DNA of 64,000 bases from Hyphomicrobium sp. MC1 (GTDB taxonomy: Bacteria; Pseudomonadota; Alphaproteobacteria; Rhizobiales; Hyphomicrobiaceae), in the NCBI RefSeq assembly GCF_000253295.1, contig NC_015717.1, positions 4,526,001-4,590,000 of the forward strand. Direction: 5' to 3'. Of this stretch, positions 16,659-25,553 are shown piece after piece (the stretch's first letter is position 1; every line of letters starts with the position of its first letter). Both the position numbers and the translations under genes were made by a program. Below the pieces are notes generated by a model. The model was given only the letters and a program-made list of their open reading frames with translations. It did no database searches and had not been told where the DNA came from.

Positions 16659-16973
16659 ACAAGCCGTTTTCCGGGTAAACTTTAGCGCGGTTGGCTGGCG
16701 CAGTGCATCTGCAAACGCCTCATCCGTCGCGCCGGAGATCCCCGATTGTCGAGCGGCCCGGAGGTACGCTCGGCGAGCGCTGGTTCCATCACAGGCTGGG
16801 GCGAGGGTCAAGGGCGACTTATCGCTCTTTGTGCGGTCCGCCCCGAATTTTCGGGGGGCCTACACGATTGAATATTAACTTTGCATGAACGCATGGAACT
16901 CGCTCCCCTGACGGGAGTATAGTGCGCTAGTGGGGAAACCGTAGGGACTGTTTTCGGGGGAAAACGGAAAATC
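16659..16973. other. Intergenic region between tRNA-His and a small gene
   Basis: 315 bases containing the tRNA promoter (minus strand) and the leader of the next plus-strand gene. A short hairpin (GTTTTC/GGAAAAC) lies at about 16949-16964, just before that gene. No open frame here looks real. Confidence 0.35.
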
Positions 16974-17168
16974 ATGACCCTTTGTCATTACAGCTCGGAA
17001 GAGCTCGATGAGCTTCAGCAATTGCTGAAAAGCATCATCGACGAAGCACACCAGATGTCGCTCAATATTCCAGATGAGGACATTATCGAGAAACTCTACG
17101 ACCTGGCCGATCGCGGCGAACGCGACCCGGAGAAGCTCCGCGAGGCCATTCTGACCAAGGCTGCGTAA
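16974..17168 (+). CDS. Small conserved-looking hypothetical protein
   Basis: 64 residues, highly charged and almost certainly helical: SEELDELQQLLKSIIDEAHQ, then IPDEDIIEKLYDLADRGERD. No membrane segment, cysteine pair or known domain. Codon use matches the core genome, unlike the AT-rich cassette nearby. It has its own leader and no operon partner. Function unknown. Confidence 0.6.
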   Translation: MTLCHYSSEELDELQQLLKSIIDEAHQMSLNIPDEDIIEKLYDLADRGERDPEKLREAILTKAA

Positions 17169-17377
17169 ACCGACGAGGTTGGTGCGCGCCTAGATTGTCA
17201 TTCTGCGTTTTCGTTCAATCGGTTGATGTGATTCCACCCGCGGTGCAGCGAGACGATCGTGCCCGTCCCGCGGTTGGCAGTGGAAAATCGTGCGTTTCGC
17301 CATTCTAGGTGTCCGCAAATCACGTACGTTGACGTGGTGCGTTGCGAATAAGCCTTTGGAACGGGCGAACTTTCACG

Positions 17378-18562
17378 ATGGCTGTCGCGGCTAAACCCGT
17401 ACTCCCGAATGGCCGTGACGATGCAGCGCCGCTCGATGCCGAGCAGGACGCGCAACCCACTGTCGTCATCGACACTGAAGCTGCGGAAATTCTCGCCGCC
17501 AACGCGCGCGGGCGGTCTGCGCTCGGGCTTTTCCCTTATGCAACCTTTCCGATGGCGCTTGATCCGGCGATGCCTGCCGTCGCGCGCCTTCGGCAGATTG
17601 CGGCGGCAACGAACCTCGGCAAGGGGACGCCGGAGACCTTGCTGTTCTGGAACAGCGGCCGGCTGAAACGCGTGAAATGCAAGGTAGCGCAACGCGGCGG
17701 CAAGGGCTCGAAGGTTTTGCTGCTTCACATCGAGATGGTGGAGGCTCCGGACGATAGCTATCCGCCGTCCCGCCGTGCGGGCACTTCGGCCGGCGCGGTC
17801 GAAAAGCTGCCGGACACGCCGGCGAGTGCGCCGGTCGCGGCCCAGCCGGTGGCGGCGTCTATAGCCGCCGGGCTCGACGTCGATACCATCGCCAAGCTCG
17901 CGCACGAGCTCAAGACGCCGCTGACGGCGATCGCGGCGGCTGCCGAGATCATGCGCGACGAACGGCTCGGCGAGATGAAGAACCAGCGCTACTTGAGCTA
18001 CGCTGCGGACATTCACGAAAGCGCAACGCACGCCCTCGACGTCATCACGTCGCTGCTTGCAGAACGCGCCAAGCCTGCGACGGCCGCGTCGCGTCTCATT
18101 GCAATCGATCTCAATGCCATCGTCGACCGCACGGTTTCGAGCGTGAAGGCGCTAGCGGAATCGTGTGGATTGAACCTTTCATTCGATTCCGATGGAAGTA
18201 CCCCGCATGTCGTCGCCAATCCGACGGCGCTGCGGCAGATCCTGCTCAATCTGCTGACCAACGCGATCAAATTCACCCCGCAGGGCGGAGATGTCCGCGT
18301 CGCGACCGGACACCTGGACGATGGGCGCGTGTTTCTCACGGTTCGTGATACCGGCGGCGGAATGAGCGGCGTCGGTGTGGCGGCGGGATCGATATCGGCC
18401 AGCGAATTGAAGCCCGCGTGGGCTCGCAGCAACGGCATCGGACTGCCGCTCGTCGAATCGCTGGTGCGCGACATGGGGGCGGAGATCGAGATCGACAGCG
18501 CACCTCAGAAAGGGACGGCGGCGACGATCCTGTTCGGCGACTTCGCACGCCGTTTCAAGTGA
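17378..18562 (+). CDS. Orphan sensor histidine kinase with PAS-like N-terminus
   Basis: Probably cytoplasmic histidine kinase of 394 residues; no membrane segment seen. The first 140 residues look like a divergent PAS domain. A linker rich in Ala and Pro leads to the H-box (KLAHELKTPLTAIAAAAE) with His176. The N-box (NLLTNAIKFTP), G1 (DTGGGMS) and G2 (GIGLPLV) are intact. ATG 17378 is preferred over an in-frame TTG at 17342. No response regulator is adjacent, so its partner is unknown. Confidence 0.85.
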   Translation: MAVAAKPVLPNGRDDAAPLDAEQDAQPTVVIDTEAAEILAANARGRSALGLFPYATFPMALDPAMPAVARLRQIAAATNLGKGTPETLLFWNSGRLKRVKCKVAQRGGKGSKVLLLHIEMVEAPDDSYPPSRRAGTSAGAVEKLPDTPASAPVAAQPVAASIAAGLDVDTIAKLAHELKTPLTAIAAAAEIMRDERLGEMKNQRYLSYAADIHESATHALDVITSLLAERAKPATAASRLIAIDLNAIVDRTVSSVKALAESCGLNLSFDSDGSTPHVVANPTALRQILLNLLTNAIKFTPQGGDVRVATGHLDDGRVFLTVRDTGGGMSGVGVAAGSISASELKPAWARSNGIGLPLVESLVRDMGAEIEIDSAPQKGTAATILFGDFARRFK

Positions 18563-18771
18563 TCCGGTGAGGGCGTCGGAAGCACGCCATAGCTAGTTGA
18601 AAATTATAAAAATTCTAATGTGAGCGATGCGACTTAGTAAGTGTTGACCGAGTCGCTATCGTCGCGTTAGCTCAGATAACGATGTCATCGGCGACATCGC
18701 GCGTCAGTCACTCGTCAGTTGCTGGCGTCAACCGATACCGGGGCCTTGAACCTCGATTATTGGAGCGGACA

Positions 18772-18900
18772 ATGGACTTTTTCTCCAGCGCTATTCATTG
18801 CGCACTTTCTCAATCATCAGCACTCGTTTCATCAGGTCTCGACTCCGGCGTCGTCGCCGCGCTCGTGAGCCTCTCGGCGGAGGGTTCGCACAATGGCTAA
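18772..18900 (+). CDS. Candidate small ORF coupled to the next gene
   Basis: 42 codons. GGAGCGG lies a few bases before the ATG, and the stop TAA (18898-18900) overlaps the start of the downstream gene (ATG 18893). This layout suggests a leader peptide or a small protein that couples translation. The product (MDFFSSAIHCALSQSSALVS and onward) is rich in Ser and Ala and fits no family. Confidence 0.35.
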   Translation: MDFFSSAIHCALSQSSALVSSGLDSGVVAALVSLSAEGSHNG

Positions 18901-19417
18901 TTCGGCATCCAATTCCTCTCTCGGACAATCGGCGCGTTCGGCGAAGGTCGTGCCCTTGCCGGCGCGTGCACCTGAGCGGCTGGTTGCCGTCGGCTTCCGC
19001 TGCTGGCTCGCCGGATTGTCGACCGGCGATATCAAATGCTGGGAAGACGCGTGGAACACGTTTTCGGGCATGCTCGGCCCGGACAATGCCAAGGCGCTGT
19101 TGCTCGACCTTTCGAAGTTCGTTCGCGCCGTCAAAGCCAACGCGCAGCGCGACATCGAGATTTCGCCGGCGGGCTGCCGCAGCTTCTGCCGCGACGAGTG
19201 CCTCGCGATCTCGATTATCGCTGCGTGTCAGCATGATGAGCGTCAGGCGCTGACGGCTGCGGCTGAAGCGCTGATCGGTTCGGGCGATATCGGCGATACG
19301 CTTAACGGTGCGCAGGCGCTGGCAGCGGCGTTGCGCAAGACCAACCAGATGCTCGATGCGGATTCGATCTGCCCTGCTACGTGCGGCCTTCGCGCGTCGC
19401 GCCGGCGGTTGATGTAA
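18893..19417 (+). CDS. Conserved hypothetical protein
   Basis: 174 residues, no known domain. After a low-complexity N-terminus there is a helical domain with VGFRCWLAGLSTGDIKCWEDAWN and several cysteines (GCRSFCRDECLAIS, then CPATCG near the end). The cysteine clusters may bind metal. GGAGGG upstream of ATG is a good ribosome site. It converges on glpD, with 10 bases between the stops. Confidence 0.65.
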   Translation: MANSASNSSLGQSARSAKVVPLPARAPERLVAVGFRCWLAGLSTGDIKCWEDAWNTFSGMLGPDNAKALLLDLSKFVRAVKANAQRDIEISPAGCRSFCRDECLAISIIAACQHDERQALTAAAEALIGSGDIGDTLNGAQALAAALRKTNQMLDADSICPATCGLRASRRRLM

Positions 19418-19427
19418 GCACAGCGGC

Positions 19428-20930
19428 CTACGCTTTAGCGAGATCGTTCTGAATGCGTTCGGCGGCCATTGCGCGCTCGCCGAGCGCCAAGTGCAGGCCT
19501 ACCTTCGTGCGCCGCCAAAGAATATCGTCCGCGGTCACGGCCCATTCCTCCGATTTGAGATAGGCGATTTCGTGGGCTGTCAGACCGCCGCCTAAGTCTT
19601 CGCCAAGGTCTTGTTCCGATCGCGCTCCGGCGATGAGGTCTTGTGCGCGCGTGCCGTACCGGCGAGCGAGACGGCGAAGACGAGTTGGCGCAAAACCGCT
19701 GTTCGCTCGGACGAAGTCTGCCAACCACTGTTCGAACGATTGTCCACCAAGGTCGCCGCCCGGCAATGGCGTCGTCGCGGTCGTTCCGCGGGGCATGTTC
19801 GGGAAGTAGGGATGGAGCGCGCTAAGAGCGGCTTCGGCGAGCTTGCGATAGGTGGTGATCTTGCCGCCGATGACGTGAAGGATTGGCGGCGATTGCTTGG
19901 CTTCCAAGTCGAGCCGGTAATCGCGGCTGACGGCGGATGCGCTTTGCGCGCCATCGTCATCGAGCGGGCGCACGCCTGCGAAACTCCAGACGATGTCGCT
20001 ATGTTTTGGAGCATTCCGAAAAAAGCGGCGCGCGACGTCGAGCAGATATGTTTCTTCAACGCGGGTCGGCGTGGCATGGCGTGGATCGCCCGACAGTTTT
20101 TCTTCCGTCGTGCCGATCAGCGTGAAATCATCTTCGAACGGTATTGCAAACACGACGCGGCCGTCTTCGTTTTGGAACGTGTAAGCGTCATCAGCACCGG
20201 TGATGCGCGGGACGACGATGTGACTGCCTTTGACGAGGCGAATGGCAATCGCGTTTGCCGGCGGTTGTGTCGTCGTCGCCAGCTTCGCGACATCAGCGAC
20301 CCAAGGACCAGCCGCATTGACGATGGCGCGGGCAGCGCAGCGTTGGCCATCGCGTCCGAACGAAGCGATCCATAGATCATTTTCAGTTGTGAGCGCCGTG
20401 ACGGCGGTGCGCGTCAGGATGCGGGCTCCGGCATTGCGGGCGGCGAGCGCATTCAGAACGACGAGGCGGGCATCGTCGACGGCGCAATCCCAATACGTGA
20501 AGCCAGACACGATCTCTGGCTGAAGCGGTTTGCCCGCAGGTTCGCGCCGCAGATCAATCGCGTGCGAGGCGCCGAGCGACTGGCGCGTGGCGAGGTGGTC
20601 GTAAAGGAAAAGTCCGGCGCGCATCATCAGAGCCGGTCGCATGCCTTCGACTTGCGGCAGCACGAAACGCAGCGGACGGACGATGTGCGGGGCTTTTGCC
20701 AGCAGGACTTCCCGTTCGGCGAGCGCTTCTCGGACAAGGCGAAATTCGAAGTGTTCGAGGTAGCGGAGGCCGCCGTGGATCAGCTTGGAGCTTGCTGACG
20801 ACGTTGCGCCTGCCAGGTCTTCGGCTTCGGCCAACAGAACCGACAGGCCGCGTGACGCGGCGTCGGCGGCGATCCCGGCACCGTTGATGCCGCCGCCGAT
20901 CACGAGCAAGTCGTAGACTTCATCGGTCAT
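19428..20930 (-). CDS. glpD: Glycerol-3-phosphate dehydrogenase (aerobic, FAD)
   Basis: Membrane-associated flavoenzyme that oxidises sn-glycerol-3-phosphate to dihydroxyacetone phosphate and passes electrons to quinone. 500 residues. The N-terminal FAD site LLVIGGGINGAGIAADAA is clear, followed by SSASSKLIHGGLRYLEHFEF, typical of GlpD. The C-terminal helical domain is present. ATG 20930 (MTDEVYDLLVIGGG) is preferred to an upstream GTG at 20957. No glpK, glpF or glpR is adjacent. Confidence 0.95.
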   Translation of the reverse strand: MTDEVYDLLVIGGGINGAGIAADAASRGLSVLLAEAEDLAGATSSASSKLIHGGLRYLEHFEFRLVREALAEREVLLAKAPHIVRPLRFVLPQVEGMRPALMMRAGLFLYDHLATRQSLGASHAIDLRREPAGKPLQPEIVSGFTYWDCAVDDARLVVLNALAARNAGARILTRTAVTALTTENDLWIASFGRDGQRCAARAIVNAAGPWVADVAKLATTTQPPANAIAIRLVKGSHIVVPRITGADDAYTFQNEDGRVVFAIPFEDDFTLIGTTEEKLSGDPRHATPTRVEETYLLDVARRFFRNAPKHSDIVWSFAGVRPLDDDGAQSASAVSRDYRLDLEAKQSPPILHVIGGKITTYRKLAEAALSALHPYFPNMPRGTTATTPLPGGDLGGQSFEQWLADFVRANSGFAPTRLRRLARRYGTRAQDLIAGARSEQDLGEDLGGGLTAHEIAYLKSEEWAVTADDILWRRTKVGLHLALGERAMAAERIQNDLAKA

Positions 20931-21007
20931 GCAAAACCCATGGGGAACCCGCTCCACGACGTTGGTCGTTGCGGGATTCTAGGCGACTCGCTCAGAAGCG
21001 CGAAGGA

Positions 21008-22939
21008 TCAGCTTTCTGTCGGGCCGCCGGCTTTGCGGCTGCGGAACAGCAGGCTGAAGAGCAATCCGGCGATGAAGCCCGCGGGTACCGAAACCAGCGT
21101 GATGGCCGCCGGTTGCAGTCCGCCCCAGTTGGCAATGGTCGTGACATGGGCGACGAGCGTGGCGCGAGCGGCAGCTTGAGCTTCCGGTGTCGTCGCTGCA
21201 GCAAGTGCGGTTTGCAACTCTGTGAAACGGTCGGCAGCTTCGGGCATGGCGTTCGACAGGCCGCCGCTCAGGCTGAACAGTTCCACCGGCCAGACGTGGA
21301 CGCCGAAAAGGTAGATGCCGGTGATGGCGATACCGACCAGCATCGCAGCGATGGCGCCGACCTTGTTCATGTGCCGCCAATGTAAGCCTAAAACGAGGGC
21401 GGGGAAGAGCCCTGCGGCGAGGATCGCAAATCCTTCAGCGGCGAGCAGGCCCGTGCTCATCGCCGCATAAAGTGCGCCGAGCGCACCTGCCACAAGCATT
21501 GTGCCGCCGACCGTCACGGCGCGGAAATCGAGGTTCACGAGATCGTTGGCGTCGCGGTTCGCGCGGATTTCGCCATCCGCAACGACGATGCCGGAGATGA
21601 GCGCGTTGCCCATAAGGATCGAGGCCAGCACGGCGCCGATCAGCAGTGGGTATTGTAGCCAAGGATCGAGGCCCGAGATCTTCGGTGCGGCGACGACGAA
21701 GCCGTCCGTCGTAAACGCAAGGTCTTGCAGCCGGACGAAGCCGCGCTGGCCCGAGGCCTTCTGGCAGGCCGCTGTCAGTTCGGTTGGCGCTTCGGAATTG
21801 CGGTCGCAGACCTTCACCCAGCCGAGCGCGCTGGCTTCTGCCAGCGATTGCGGAATGGCGGCAATCTCGATGCCCTTCGACATCGCCTGTTCGAAGCCGA
21901 GGCGGCTATAGATGGCGAGCGGCGGCAAGCTCGCGATGATGATGGCAACCGCGAAAAGTGCAGCGGCGGTGCGCTTTACGGCAGAGCCTGGTGCGACGGA
22001 GGATTGCGAGACGTGGCGGCCGAGAAGATGCGGCGCGACGACAATGCCGAACGCGACTGCCAGCAGCAGCCCGGCGAAGTTTTTCATCGACAGCTGCAGG
22101 AATGGCGACGCCATCGGCTTCAGCGATTGGAAGTCCGAGAGGCGATTGATGATCAGTTTCTGGCTGATGCTGGCATGACTTTGCAGGGCGGCCCCGAGCG
22201 TCAGATGCGGCATGGCCGAGCCGTCGGCGTAAAGCGCAAGGCCAATCAGCGTTGCGAGCAAGCCGCCGCAGATGATGATAAAGCCGATGCCGTTGATCTT
22301 CTTGCCGGGCAGCAGAGAGCCGGCCAACCAGATGGCGGTGATCGCGAGGGTAAGAACGAGGATCGCCTGCGGCAGCGGCAGGTTCGATAAGCTTTGAAAG
22401 GCCAGCGATCCGGCGCGGATATCGGCCGCCAGCAAAAGCACGCAGCCGACGAAGGCAATCAGGAATGCGAGGCGGCGCACGACATTGCTGCCGTAGCGGA
22501 TGGCGAAAAAGCCGCTGATCGATTGTACCGGATAGAGCACGAAGCGCGGCGCGACGAGAATGGCGAGAAGCGCGATGCCGGCGACCATGCCAAGCGGCAG
22601 CGCCAAGCCGTCATATCCCATGGCCGCGATATAACCGGTGAAGCCCAACAGCGCGACTGCGCCGACGCATTCACCGGCAAAGACGAGCGCCGGGCCGATG
22701 CCTTCGCGCGCCGACGTGCCGCCCGCGCGCCAAGCGTAAAACGCGACGAGCGCAACGAGACCGATGATGGCGCCCTGGGCTGCGATCCAGAAGCCGAGCG
22801 GGAAGCCGGCGAAGTGGAAGAGATTGAGCGTCAGCGCGCACAGCGGCAGAGCGACGGCCAAGATCAGCCATAGCATCAAGCTTGCGAGCAAAAGGCGGCC
22901 CGACGGCCGGCTGGCGCCTGCGATATCCCCCAAACTCAT
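21008..22939 (-). CDS. Fused small/large subunit sodium:solute symporter
   Basis: Membrane transporter of 643 residues. Residues about 15-70 (LALTLNLFHFAGFPLGFWIAAQG region) match the separate small subunit (DUF4212 type) of certain symporters. The remainder is a sodium:solute symporter (SSS) domain with about 12-13 helices; an extended loop with two cysteines (VKVCDRN, TAACQKA) interrupts it. Substrate is unknown; acetate or other short organic acids would fit relatives (inference). It lies 77 bases upstream of the glpD start on the same strand and may share its transcript. Confidence 0.82.
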   Translation of the reverse strand: MSLGDIAGASRPSGRLLLASLMLWLILAVALPLCALTLNLFHFAGFPLGFWIAAQGAIIGLVALVAFYAWRAGGTSAREGIGPALVFAGECVGAVALLGFTGYIAAMGYDGLALPLGMVAGIALLAILVAPRFVLYPVQSISGFFAIRYGSNVVRRLAFLIAFVGCVLLLAADIRAGSLAFQSLSNLPLPQAILVLTLAITAIWLAGSLLPGKKINGIGFIIICGGLLATLIGLALYADGSAMPHLTLGAALQSHASISQKLIINRLSDFQSLKPMASPFLQLSMKNFAGLLLAVAFGIVVAPHLLGRHVSQSSVAPGSAVKRTAAALFAVAIIIASLPPLAIYSRLGFEQAMSKGIEIAAIPQSLAEASALGWVKVCDRNSEAPTELTAACQKASGQRGFVRLQDLAFTTDGFVVAAPKISGLDPWLQYPLLIGAVLASILMGNALISGIVVADGEIRANRDANDLVNLDFRAVTVGGTMLVAGALGALYAAMSTGLLAAEGFAILAAGLFPALVLGLHWRHMNKVGAIAAMLVGIAITGIYLFGVHVWPVELFSLSGGLSNAMPEAADRFTELQTALAAATTPEAQAAARATLVAHVTTIANWGGLQPAAITLVSVPAGFIAGLLFSLLFRSRKAGGPTES

Positions 22940-23385
22940 TCTGAAAACCTCTTCCCATCCCCGCTTAGCATCGAACGCGCGCTATTGGCGTCAGAAAGGC
23001 GTTCCGATCAAGGCGGGGAACATTACCGATGAGAGCTTCTGAACTAAGATCAGAAAAATGCCGGTGGCGGCGGAATGATGGGCCAGAACGACCCTTGTTT
23101 TGTTCGTTCGAAGGCCGGAATTGAATTGGGGTGGCTCGACTGGCGAACCACCCCAATAGTTTCGTCCCTAGACTTGGACCTTTATTCGTTTTTATCCCTG
23201 CGACCGGTCCCAACCATCGCGGAGTGGGCGCACCATGTACCATTGTGTCTTCTGCGTCAAGTCACCGCGCGACATAAATAATTTCGATTTTGTGACTGCC
23301 TAATCGATGGTCAATTTTGTTGCCTCGGAGGGGTGCACCGCGCTCGGTTATTGGTCGATTATGGCAAAATAGCGGGAGGAAATGA
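22940..23385. other. Intergenic region upstream of the symporter gene
   Basis: About 450 bases with no convincing gene. It should hold the promoter of the symporter/glpD unit (minus strand) and part of the leader of coaBC (plus strand). A strong hairpin at 23126-23156 is listed separately. Confidence 0.35.
23126..23156. repeat. Perfect 9-bp hairpin in a non-coding region
   Basis: TTGGGGTGG (23126-23134) and CCACCCCAA (23148-23156) form a perfect stem with a 13-base loop. It is not next to the end of any recognised gene, so it may belong to a small RNA or a leader structure. Confidence 0.45.
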
Positions 23386-23613
23386 GTGCCGCAGCAACAG
23401 GCGGGTTTCGCCTGCTCCCAGAGCGTGGAAATCGCCATCGTGAGGCGCCGTCGAGGGGGGGCGTCGAGCCTGTGCAACTTATGCCGCCCCTGGCTTCCTG
23501 GGACGTCCAGGAATGTCTGTCTGACCGGTATTCAGAGCCGTTTAACGCCCCGCACGCCAGGACGTGCTAAGCTCGGTTTTGATCGGCCAACAACGGGCCA
23601 GGAAATGGATTGA
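23386..23613 (+). CDS. Doubtful small ORF overlapping the coaBC start
   Basis: 75 codons from GTG 23386, with GGAGGA 5 bases upstream. Its TGA (23611-23613) overlaps the TTG start of coaBC, a layout that suggests coupling. The product is rich in Arg, Cys and Ser and has no family, so it may be chance. Confidence 0.22.
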   Translation: MPQQQAGFACSQSVEIAIVRRRRGGASSLCNLCRPWLPGTSRNVCLTGIQSRLTPRTPGRAKLGFDRPTTGQEMD

Positions 23614-24854
23614 ACGCTGTGGCATCGGCCAAACGCATTCTACTGATCATCGGCGGCGGGATCGCGGCCTACAAATGCCTGGAGCTGATCCGCCGGCTCA
23701 AGGAGCACGGCCACAGCGTCCGGGCGGTGATGACCAAGGCCGCGCATCACTTCGTGACGCCGCTATCGGTCGGAGCGCTGACGAATGAGCGCGTGCTGAC
23801 GGATCTCTTTGATCTCGATGAGGAGCGCGAGATCGGCCACATCCGGCTGGCACGCGATAGTGATGTGATCGTCGTCGCGCCCGCAACAGCGGATCTGATG
23901 GCGCGGATGGCAGGTGGGCATGCGGACGACCTCGCGACGGCGGTGCTGCTGGCAGCCGACAAGCCGGTGCTGGTCGCGCCAGCGATGAACCCAGCGATGT
24001 GGCTCAATCTGGCGACGCGACGAAACGTGGCGCAACTCAAAGAAGACGGCATTCGCTTCGTCGGACCGGCTGTTGGCGAGATGGCGGAGAGCGGCGAAGC
24101 TGGCCCTGGCCGTCTCGTCGAGGTTCCGCAGCTCATTGAAGCCATCGAGAGTGTGCTTGAATCGCACACGGATACCGTTGGTCCGCTCGCAGGGCGGCAC
24201 GTCGTTATTACAAGTGGGCCGACGCACGAGCCTATCGATCCGATCCGCTATCTGGCGAACCGGTCATCCGGCAAGCAGGGTTTTGAACTCGCGGCGGCCG
24301 CGCGCGAACTTGGCGCCCGCGTAACGCTGATTACCGGGCCCGTGTCCTTGCCTGAGCCGCGCGATGTCACGGTCGTGCGAATCAAGACGGCTGATGAAAT
24401 GCTTGCGGCGGTGCGCGCGGCGCTTCCTGCCGATATCGCCGTGTTTGCAGCAGCCGTTGCCGATTGGCGTGTCGACCGGCCGCAAACGGAAAAGATCAAA
24501 AAGGCCGAAGGCAAAAGCGCGCCGATGCTGACGCTGTCGGAAAACCCCGACATTCTGAAAACGATTGCTCAATCCGGTCAGATGCGGCCATCGCTCGTCA
24601 TTGGCTTTGCGGCCGAGACGCAGGACGTGCTGGCGCACGGGCAAAAAAAACTGAAGACAAAGCGTGCGGACTGGATCGTTGCAAATGATGTTTCGCCGTC
24701 GTCCGGCGTGATGGGAGGAGAGAACAATACCGTGCATGTGATAACGGCGAGCGGCGTCGAGAGTTGGCCGGAGATGAGCAAAGCCAAGGTGGCGCGAAAG
24801 CTCATGGAGCGTGCGGCCGGAGAGCTTCACAGCAAGCGGACGGCTGCAGAATGA
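23610..24854 (+). CDS. coaBC: Bifunctional phosphopantothenoylcysteine decarboxylase / phosphopantothenate-cysteine ligase
   Basis: Coenzyme A biosynthesis: joins 4'-phosphopantothenate with cysteine and then decarboxylates the product. 414 residues. The N-terminal flavoprotein half has GGGIAAYK, the catalytic His in the HHFVTP segment and the PAMNPAMW motif. The C-terminal ligase half has ITSGPTHEPIDPIRYLANRSSGKQG. The lid segment reads GEMAESGEAGPGR and lacks the cysteine found here in E. coli. TTG 23610 is chosen because AGGA sits 6 bases upstream. The stop overlaps the dut ATG. Confidence 0.93.
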   Translation: MNAVASAKRILLIIGGGIAAYKCLELIRRLKEHGHSVRAVMTKAAHHFVTPLSVGALTNERVLTDLFDLDEEREIGHIRLARDSDVIVVAPATADLMARMAGGHADDLATAVLLAADKPVLVAPAMNPAMWLNLATRRNVAQLKEDGIRFVGPAVGEMAESGEAGPGRLVEVPQLIEAIESVLESHTDTVGPLAGRHVVITSGPTHEPIDPIRYLANRSSGKQGFELAAAARELGARVTLITGPVSLPEPRDVTVVRIKTADEMLAAVRAALPADIAVFAAAVADWRVDRPQTEKIKKAEGKSAPMLTLSENPDILKTIAQSGQMRPSLVIGFAAETQDVLAHGQKKLKTKRADWIVANDVSPSSGVMGGENNTVHVITASGVESWPEMSKAKVARKLMERAAGELHSKRTAAE

Positions 24855-25402
24855 AAGTGAAAATCAAGCGGCTGCCGCACGCCGACGGTCTTCCGCTTCC
24901 CGATTATCAAACACCCGACGCGGCCGGTTTCGATCTTGTGGCGGCGGTCGCTCCCGATACGACGGTAACGATCCTGCCGGGCGCACGCGTGCTCATTCCG
25001 ACGGGATTGATCTTCGAGATTCCGAAGAAGATGGAAGCTCAGGTGAGACCGCGTTCCGGTCTTGCCATCAAGCATGGCGTGACGGTTCTCAATAGTCCCG
25101 GTACGATCGACGCCGACTATCGCGGCGAAGTCGCAGTCATTTTGATCAATCTCGGCAAAGAGCCGTTCGTCGTGACTAGGGGCGAGCGCATCGCGCAAAT
25201 GGTTATCGCGCCCGTTGCCCGCGTAAAATTGCGTGAGGTCAAAAAGCTTTCGAAGACGAAAAGAGGTGCCGGCGGTTTCGGCTCGACGGGCGTAGGTGAG
25301 GCGGCATCCCAACCGAAGTCCCGCAAGGAGAAATCCGTTTCCGACGACGGGGAGGCGGCGCAAACAAAATCCGGCTCTCAAAAGCGGGGACGCTCGTCGT
25401 AA
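24851..25402 (+). CDS. dut: dUTP diphosphatase with C-terminal extension
   Basis: Hydrolyses dUTP to dUMP, keeping uracil out of DNA and feeding thymidylate synthesis. 183 residues. The five trimeric dUTPase motifs are present: TPDAAGFDL, RPRSGLA, GTIDADYRGE, RIAQMVI and GAGGFGSTG. About 30 residues after the last motif form a Lys/Ser-rich tail, longer than usual and probably disordered. ATG 24851 overlaps the coaBC stop (ATGA), so the two genes are coupled. Confidence 0.95.
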   Translation: MKVKIKRLPHADGLPLPDYQTPDAAGFDLVAAVAPDTTVTILPGARVLIPTGLIFEIPKKMEAQVRPRSGLAIKHGVTVLNSPGTIDADYRGEVAVILINLGKEPFVVTRGERIAQMVIAPVARVKLREVKKLSKTKRGAGGFGSTGVGEAASQPKSRKEKSVSDDGEAAQTKSGSQKRGRSS

Positions 25403-25553
25403 GCATAAAAAATGCAATGCTTATCGGCGCCTACGACTATGCATCGCCTCTTGAGAGCGGTGCTCGAACCTGCGAGAAACGACCCTACATTCAGATGTAG
25501 TCGGTGCAGACACGCGCCAACGCAACCCGAGACTTCTCAAACCGAGACAGGCC

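Noticed and set aside
16364..16811. Short open frames around the tRNA-His gene
   Set aside because: They run through the tRNA or its repeats and have no coding character.
25400..25423. TAAGCAT/ATGCTTA hairpin at the dut stop as a terminator
   Set aside because: The stem is short and AT-rich, with no T run after it; probably chance.
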